DNA of 6,021 bases from Methanomicrobiales archaeon (GTDB lineage Archaea > Halobacteriota > Methanomicrobia > Methanomicrobiales > Methanoculleaceae), in NCBI GenBank assembly GCA_012510295.1, contig JAAZID010000405.1:1-6021 (forward strand), written 5' to 3'. A program made the translations under genes and the position numbers. This document shows positions 5,858-6,021 of this stretch, piece after piece; the first letter of the stretch is position 1, and each line of letters starts with the position of its first letter. The notes beneath the pieces were generated by a model. It saw only the letters and a program-made list of their open reading frames with translations, searched no databases and was not told the origin of the DNA.

Positions 5858-6021
5858 TTGGCACGAACAATATCCGTGGTGAAGTGGGAGAGCGAGCAGG
5901 ACGTCGAGAACGCCGTCCGGGATATCAGGGGAGAGATGGAACGGCAGGGGGGTCTCACGAAGGAGACTGAACGGGCGATGCAGCATTCGCTCCTGGTGGC
6001 CGATCCCGGCCTTGCAAACCA
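5858..6021 (+). CDS. Unrecognised protein, N-terminal part only (runs off the window)
   Basis: The frame starts at TTG, six bases after the GAGGTGA, and stays open through the last base, giving 54 full codons. The protein begins MARTISVVKW and continues with a charged, probably helical stretch (ESEQDVENAVRDIRGEMERQ), then LTKETERAMQHSLLVADPGLAN. No cysteine motif, signal peptide or membrane segment is visible. I do not recognise the family; the rest of the gene lies to the right. Evidence that it is real: the ribosome binding site, the open frame, and an amino-acid mix typical of a soluble protein. It starts 111 bases after zpr1 and beyond a U6 tract, so it is probably a separate transcript. 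The two minus-strand frames here look like antisense shadows. Confidence 0.65.
   Translation, partial: MARTISVVKWESEQDVENAVRDIRGEMERQGGLTKETERAMQHSLLVADPGLAN

Overview
The window reads as chromosomal DNA from a methanogenic euryarchaeon. It is GC-rich, with AT-rich TATA-type promoters and mostly archaeal information-processing genes: an A1-U72 initiator tRNA, an LSm protein, ribosomal protein L37e, an MCT-1/Tma20-like PUA protein, archaeal SepF and a single-domain ZPR1. The codon use and protein flavour resemble Methanomicrobiales, perhaps Methanoculleus. That placement is an impression, not the result of a search. I see no transposase, integrase, CRISPR array, phage gene or compositional island; this is a dense core-genome neighbourhood.

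Layout, left to right. (1) Positions 1-1538, plus strand: the 3' part of a DUF362/ferredoxin-type protein with two 4Fe-4S motifs, then a small pterin-4a-carbinolamine dehydratase-like protein with an altered active site. (2) 1576-1992, minus strand: a thioredoxin with an N-terminal helical extension, convergent with the previous gene. (3) 2098-2172, plus strand: initiator tRNA-Met(CAU), divergent from thioredoxin, followed by U-tracts and a nested hairpin. (4) 4185 down to 2315, minus strand: a compact operon of lsm, rpl37e and purF (amidophosphoribosyltransferase, iron-sulfur type). (5) 4296-5746, plus strand: the PUA protein, divergent from lsm, then sepF and zpr1 in tandem, with sepF's stop codon touching zpr1's GTG start. 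A U6 tract follows zpr1. (6) 5858 to the end: the start of a further plus-strand gene with a TTG start codon and a near-perfect Shine-Dalgarno sequence; its function is unknown.

Functionally, most genes centre on translation: tRNAi, L37e, LSm, an MCT-1-like initiation/recycling factor, and ZPR1, whose eukaryotic relative is an elongation factor 1A chaperone. Added to these are one step of purine synthesis and the FtsZ membrane anchor SepF. Promoter geometry suggests that several genes (sepF, thioredoxin, the dehydratase-like gene) are transcribed with little or no leader, whereas lsm, rpl37e, the PUA gene and the last gene have recognisable ribosome binding sites. Nothing here looks like a new defence or mobile system. 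The points most worth a second look are the dehydratase homologue lacking two of three active-site histidines, the leaderless sepF-zpr1 pair, and the nested hairpin between tRNAi and purF.
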